Shown in pieces: positions 60,688 through 64,000 of a stretch of DNA of 64,000 nt. The stretch is from Streptomyces clavuligerus (GTDB taxonomy: Bacteria; Actinomycetota; Actinomycetes; Streptomycetales; Streptomycetaceae). The notes under the pieces were generated by a model, which was not told the origin of the DNA, searched no databases, and worked only from the letters and a program-made list of their open reading frames with translations. The stretch's first letter is position 1. Every line of letters begins with the position of its first letter. The stretch lies in assembly GCF_005519465.1 (NCBI RefSeq), contig NZ_CP027859.1:248001-312000 (forward strand), given 5' to 3'. Position numbers and translations under genes: made by a program.

Positions 60688-63283
60688 CGGCGGGGAGCGG
60701 CGCGCCGAGGGAGGTCACGGCCTCTTCCAGTGCGGCGACCGTGGGATGCAGCCGTACGTCGACCGCGTCGAACACGCCCGGACACTGCGCCATCAGCGCC
60801 TTCTTCAACCGCACCGCGAGCAGCAGGGGGTTGTCGGCGAGCGCTGCCAAGTTCTCGTCGTCCTGCACGGGGCGGCCGACGGCCGTGGCCGCCGCGCTCC
60901 GGATCCGCTCGCGCAGACCGCCCCGGGTCACGGCCCCGGCAGCAGGGTCGGGCGTCCGCAACTCGTCGTCGATCCGGCGCATCCGCCCCAGGTCGGGCTT
61001 GCCCGTCGCGGTCGTGGGGAACTCGCGCACCACGATGAACCGCGTCGGCGCGGCCTTCGCGCCGAGCACCCGGGTGATACCTGTGCGCCAGGCCGCCGCC
61101 TGTGCGGGGGCGGCGAGCGCGTGGCCGGCAGCGGTCGGCACGGGATCCGGCCCGTGTCGCCGGTCCGGCTGGACGAGGGCCACGAGCTGGACATGGCCGG
61201 CGGCCACCCGGACGTCGACCACCTTGCACCGGCTCACCCCCGGCTGGGCCGAGAGAATCGCCTCGATCTCGTCGAGATTGACACGGACTCCCCGGACCTT
61301 GATCTGTGCGTCGCGGCGCCCCAGATAGCGAAGCGTGCCGTCGGGGCCCACCCGGCCGAAGTCCCCTGTGTGGTAGACGTTCTCGCTGCCGTCTGCCCCG
61401 CGCCCGCCGGTGCTGTCACCGTCGTCGCCACCCTGTGTCGGCCGGAAGCGTTCCGCGGTCAGCGCCGGGTCGCCGACGTACCCGTCGGCGAGGAAGCGGC
61501 CGACGATGCCGATCTCGCCGACGGCCCCCCGGGGTACCGGGCGCCCCCGCGGGTCCATCAGCAGGATTCTCCGTCCGGTGATCGGGTGTCCGACGGGCAC
61601 TCGCCGGTTCGCGGGATGGCCCACGGGTATCTCGTACCGCGTGGCCAGCACGCACTCGGTCGGCCCGAACATGTTGTGCAGGCGGGCGGACGGGAACACG
61701 GCCCGCATGCGGGACACCAGGGCGGGCGGGAACACCTCGCCCGCCACGATGACGTTCGCCACAGCGGGCAGAACGGACCCTCGGGCCTCCAGCGCCGCGA
61801 CCAAGTACTCGATGAAGCTCGGAATCCCCTGGAAGAAGGTGACGTCCGACGCGGCCATCCAGGCGGCGACGGCCCGCGGGTCACGGCGCTCGCCCGGCGG
61901 AGGCACACACAGGGTGGCGCCGTAGCAAAGGGCGCCGAAGACCTCCATGTAACAGGCGTCGAAGACCGGAGCGGACCACATGGCGACCCGTGAGCCCGGG
62001 CCCAGGCCGAGCTGGTCCCGCTGCCAGGCGATGAACTGCGCGAAGCTGCGGCGGGACTGCACGACCCCCTTCGGGGCGCCCGTCGTTCCCGAGGTGAAGG
62101 CGATGTACGCGGCCGACGAGTCCGCCGCGCGGGGAGCGGGCGGGGCGGTATGGCCGTCCGTCCCGGCTGTGCGGCTCCCCCTGATGGCTGCGGGCTCCGT
62201 CCCCTCCGCCTCGGTCCGGGCGACCATGTACAGCCCGGTGGCGGCCCCGAGGGCGGCCGCGTAGGCACGCGACGACCCGTCGTGGAGCAGGACCTCGCAG
62301 CCCGCGGCCGCCACCAGCGCGGTGTTCCGGCTGTGCGGCGCGTCGGGGTCGAGCATCACGAAGCAGCGGTCCGCGAACTGACAGGCCACCATCGCGAGCG
62401 CGGCACCCTCGCTGTCGGAGGCGAGCACGGCGACCGGGCCGCCCCGCCCGGCACGTTCGAGCCGTGCCGCGAGCGAGTCGGCCAAGGCGCTCAGCTCCCG
62501 GTAGCTCAGCGCGGAGCCGTCGGCCCCGAGGAGCGCCACCGCGTCGGGGGTGGCGACGGCCCAGGAACGCACCAGATCGCCCGGCATGAGGAGGTCACCG
62601 GGGCCGGGGTCGGACGCCTGCCCCGGCAACTGTCCGATGGCGTCTTCCCACGACGGCCTCGTCACTTCCACGACCGGCCGGTCCGGCTCGGCCAGCAGGG
62701 CGTCGAGAACGTCGAGAACGTGGTCGGCGAGCTGCCCGGCGGTCGACCGCTCGTACATCTGCTCCGCGTAGCGGACCGTCAGCTCTCCGCTTCCGCCGGT
62801 CAGACCGAACACGAGATGGAGCTCCCCGGCCTCGGGCGCCGCGGACGCACCGGCCTCGCCGCGGTACACGGAGACGGCGCAGGGAAGGCGCTCCGTACCG
62901 CCCGGCGCCCTCGGTGCCGGTTCCGGGCCCGGTCGCATCCGGTTCGCGACACGCGCGGTGAGGGTCCGCAGGGTTTCCTCTTCCCGGAGTTCCACGGAGA
63001 GTTCGACGGGTGCCCCACCCATCTCCGGCAACTCCGAGCCGCCGTACCGCGCACCGACTCGGAGGGTCCGGTTCCCGGAGAAGTCCGCCAAGGCCACGAG
63101 CGCGCCGGCGATCAGCACCGGGGGCACCGGGGCCGAGACGGGCGGCACGCCGGAGGCAACCGGCCCGACGTGCGCCCCGCGCAAGGGGCGGCCAACCGAT
63201 CCGAATGATTCCCCGACCCCGGGAAGGAGCATGAGATCACCGACTATTGATGTCGGCTCACAGGTCTCGACAGGGTTTTCCAT
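60680..63283 (-). CDS. NRPS: partial C, A, degenerate carrier (first gene of block B)
   Basis: The 867-residue protein begins with about 235 residues like the second half of a condensation domain, lacking HHxxxDG. An adenylation domain follows (AFTSGTTGAPKGVV, NMFGPTECV, YHTGDFG, TGKPDLGRM) and then a carrier-like end. The normal GGxSL is replaced by ADNPLL in LAALADNPLLLAVRL, so the phosphopantetheine Ser is absent and the carrier cannot be loaded. The enzyme probably delivers its amino acid to another carrier. The code read by eye, D-A-M-Q-I-A-M-L-A-K, suggests a nonpolar substrate. I chose ATG 63283 (AAGGAG 12 bases upstream); ATG 63331 is in frame. Confidence 0.75.
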   Translation of the reverse strand: MENPVETCEPTSIVGDLMLLPGVGESFGSVGRPLRGAHVGPVASGVPPVSAPVPPVLIAGALVALADFSGNRTLRVGARYGGSELPEMGGAPVELSVELREEETLRTLTARVANRMRPGPEPAPRAPGGTERLPCAVSVYRGEAGASAAPEAGELHLVFGLTGGSGELTVRYAEQMYERSTAGQLADHVLDVLDALLAEPDRPVVEVTRPSWEDAIGQLPGQASDPGPGDLLMPGDLVRSWAVATPDAVALLGADGSALSYRELSALADSLAARLERAGRGGPVAVLASDSEGAALAMVACQFADRCFVMLDPDAPHSRNTALVAAAGCEVLLHDGSSRAYAAALGAATGLYMVARTEAEGTEPAAIRGSRTAGTDGHTAPPAPRAADSSAAYIAFTSGTTGAPKGVVQSRRSFAQFIAWQRDQLGLGPGSRVAMWSAPVFDACYMEVFGALCYGATLCVPPPGERRDPRAVAAWMAASDVTFFQGIPSFIEYLVAALEARGSVLPAVANVIVAGEVFPPALVSRMRAVFPSARLHNMFGPTECVLATRYEIPVGHPANRRVPVGHPITGRRILLMDPRGRPVPRGAVGEIGIVGRFLADGYVGDPALTAERFRPTQGGDDGDSTGGRGADGSENVYHTGDFGRVGPDGTLRYLGRRDAQIKVRGVRVNLDEIEAILSAQPGVSRCKVVDVRVAAGHVQLVALVQPDRRHGPDPVPTAAGHALAAPAQAAAWRTGITRVLGAKAAPTRFIVVREFPTTATGKPDLGRMRRIDDELRTPDPAAGAVTRGGLRERIRSAAATAVGRPVQDDENLAALADNPLLLAVRLKKALMAQCPGVFDAVDVRLHPTVAALEEAVTSLGAPLPADV

Positions 63284-63411
63284 TGAAGAAATCCACTCCT
63301 TTGCATGCGCCCAAGAGAGGATATTCAACAATCATCGTGTGATTTTTCTTTTCTCCTGTGAGGCAGAACGAGAGTCTAGGCCGAAAAACGATCAACACCC
63401 GCACGATGCCA

Positions 63412-63427
63412 GGTGATCTGAATCACA
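63412..63427. promoter_or_regulatory. GGTGA-N6-TCACA palindrome upstream of block B
   Basis: The sequence GGTGATCTGAATCACA matches the block A palindrome (36930-36945) at ten of ten arm positions except the first base. It lies about 130 bases upstream of the first gene of block B, in a locally lower-GC region. The shared site suggests co-regulation by a CRP-like or other dimeric regulator. Confidence 0.45.
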
Positions 63428-63887
63428 GGATCGATGTGTTTCACGAGCACGTCGCGCCGACCGACCCGTCACCGGACATCAGAAATGCGTCCGCACGGAC
63501 CCAATCGACCATGTGACCTCTCAATGCGGAAGCATGCCCCCATCCCCGGAAGATCGGACAGTATGGATTATTCCCAGCGAGCTGGTACCTGGCGTGGCAC
63601 TCGCACCATAACCACCTCTTCCGGAGGACGACCCACGCCAGACGGGTTCAGCGCAACTGCGCAGAACGACACTCCGCCCTCTTCGCAGATGCCGAGGCAC
63701 ATAGCTCTTCCACCCACCCCTCGGCACCGCCCCTTCCCGTTGCCTCACGACGGAGTCATAGATTTCGGCCACATATCACAGTCCACTGCCTCCGCCGGAT
63801 TTACGGAAATATTCGACGGGTGCGATCGAGCGGACTTTCGCCACTGGATATTTCCCGGAACCCGCTAGAGATCTTCAATGGCCGAGG
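63428..63887. other. Lower-GC intergenic stretch, no convincing gene
   Basis: GC content drops compared with the cluster. A minus-strand frame at 63521-63772 (AEIYDSVVRQREGAVPRG at its start) and an overlapping plus-strand frame exist. Neither has domain-like sequence or a good ribosome site. The stretch separates block B from an insertion-sequence remnant. Confidence 0.35.
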
Positions 63888-64000
63888 TTACGGTGGTCGG
63901 AAGTTGAGGCCGGTTTTGGTGATGAGGCCGTCGATGAAGCTGGGACGGTACTGCAGCCGCCTGAGCCGGGTCTTCACCAATGTGGTGAGCTGATCGAGGC
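63888..64000 (-). CDS. 3' end of an IS630-like transposase, cut by the window edge
   Basis: Reading leftward from the edge gives LDQLTTLVKTRLRRLQYRPS, then FIDGLITKTGLNFRPP and TAA (63888-63890). The KTRLRRxQYRPxxIDG pattern resembles the C-terminus of IS630-type DDE transposases in Streptomyces. Only 37 codons are visible, so completeness cannot be judged. It marks a mobile element at the right border of the peptide locus. Confidence 0.55.
   Translation of the reverse strand, partial: LDQLTTLVKTRLRRLQYRPSFIDGLITKTGLNFRPP

Noticed and set aside
23612..63283. Viomycin/capreomycin-type cluster
   Set aside because: DAP genes, a carbamoyltransferase and an acyl-CoA-dehydrogenase-like gene are shared, but there are no capreomycidine (VioC/VioD-like) genes. 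The dehydrogenase sits in a prolyl/pyrrole cassette instead.
23612..63283. Staphyloferrin B-like siderophore cluster
   Set aside because: SbnA/SbnB homologues are present, but no IucA/IucC-type NIS synthetases, citrate synthase or DAP-type decarboxylase (SbnH-like) are visible.
63434..63868. Plus-strand 144-codon frame beyond block B
   Set aside because: Composition is irregular, there is no ribosome site or domain, and it overlaps a minus-strand frame of similar quality.
1..64000. CRISPR arrays, rRNA and tRNA genes
   Set aside because: No regularly spaced repeats, no rRNA-like stretches, and no cloverleaf with GTTCRA and anticodon arms were recognised by eye. The short tandem repeats at 13391 and 30594 have no spacers.

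Overview
The window looks like Streptomyces (or a close actinomycete) chromosome or large-plasmid DNA. GC is very high with G/C-ending third codon positions, GTG starts are common, genes are often coupled by ATGA/GTGA overlaps, and a Streptomyces-type conjugative element and a large NRPS locus are present. Every assignment comes from reading the sequence and from memory of protein families; no database search was run.

Left third (1-23.5 kb) is accessory DNA. 1-6.0 kb and 11.9-13.4 kb carry a decaying actinomycete integrative/conjugative element: an FtsK/TraB-like transfer ATPase, small Spd-like membrane proteins, a DUF6919-like gene, and an RNase HI with a C-terminal Cys motif. Several of these genes are frameshifted. 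An aminoglycoside-phosphotransferase gene (3.8-4.7 kb) appears to interrupt one of them. A 5.8-kb cargo block (two GNAT acetyltransferases, an ankyrin/HEAT protein and fragments) sits between two copies of a ~45-bp element sequence. 13.8-15.9 kb holds a PCMT-like methyltransferase with a radical SAM/SPASM-like protein. 16.6-18.1 kb is a coupled three-gene operon of secreted proteins, one resembling an aerolysin-type pore former. 18.8-22.4 kb is mostly gene remains, including a Tn3 transposase scar. A secreted S1 serine protease closes the region.

Right two thirds (23.6-63.3 kb) is a peptide biosynthetic locus, all on the minus strand, apparently two blocks. Block A (23.6-36.7 kb) reads from right to left: SbnB-like and SbnA-like enzymes for L-2,3-diaminopropionate (DAP), an A-PCP protein, a C-A-PCP-TE protein, a methyltransferase, a carbamoyltransferase, an aspartate decarboxylase (PanD) and an ATP-grasp ligase. 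Block B (38.0-63.3 kb) reads from right to left: a C-half/A/degenerate-carrier protein, an ABC exporter pair, an A-PCP protein, a hybrid KS/dead-AT/carrier/C protein, a C-half/A/PCP/E protein, an MbtH-like protein, a second ATP-grasp ligase, a PCP-C protein, a second SbnA/SbnB pair, an alpha-oxoamine synthase, and a three-gene pyrrole-2-carboxyl cassette (acyl-CoA-dehydrogenase-like oxidase, free carrier protein, L-prolyl-AMP ligase). Between the blocks lie truncated remains of a two-subunit GMC dehydrogenase and of a rightward gene, as expected at a recombination junction. A TGTGA-N6-TCACA-type palindrome lies upstream of the first gene of each block.

Predicted chemistry (inference): block B makes pyrrolyl-2-carboxyl-S-carrier from proline and may condense it decarboxylatively with an amino acid through the oxoamine synthase. 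It would then build a DAP-containing peptide with one unusual PKS step and export it through the ABC pair. Block A would make a short DAP- or ureidoalanine-containing peptide, methylated and perhaps ligated to beta-alanine. I recognise no characterised pathway with this combination. The right edge ends in a truncated IS630-like transposase gene.
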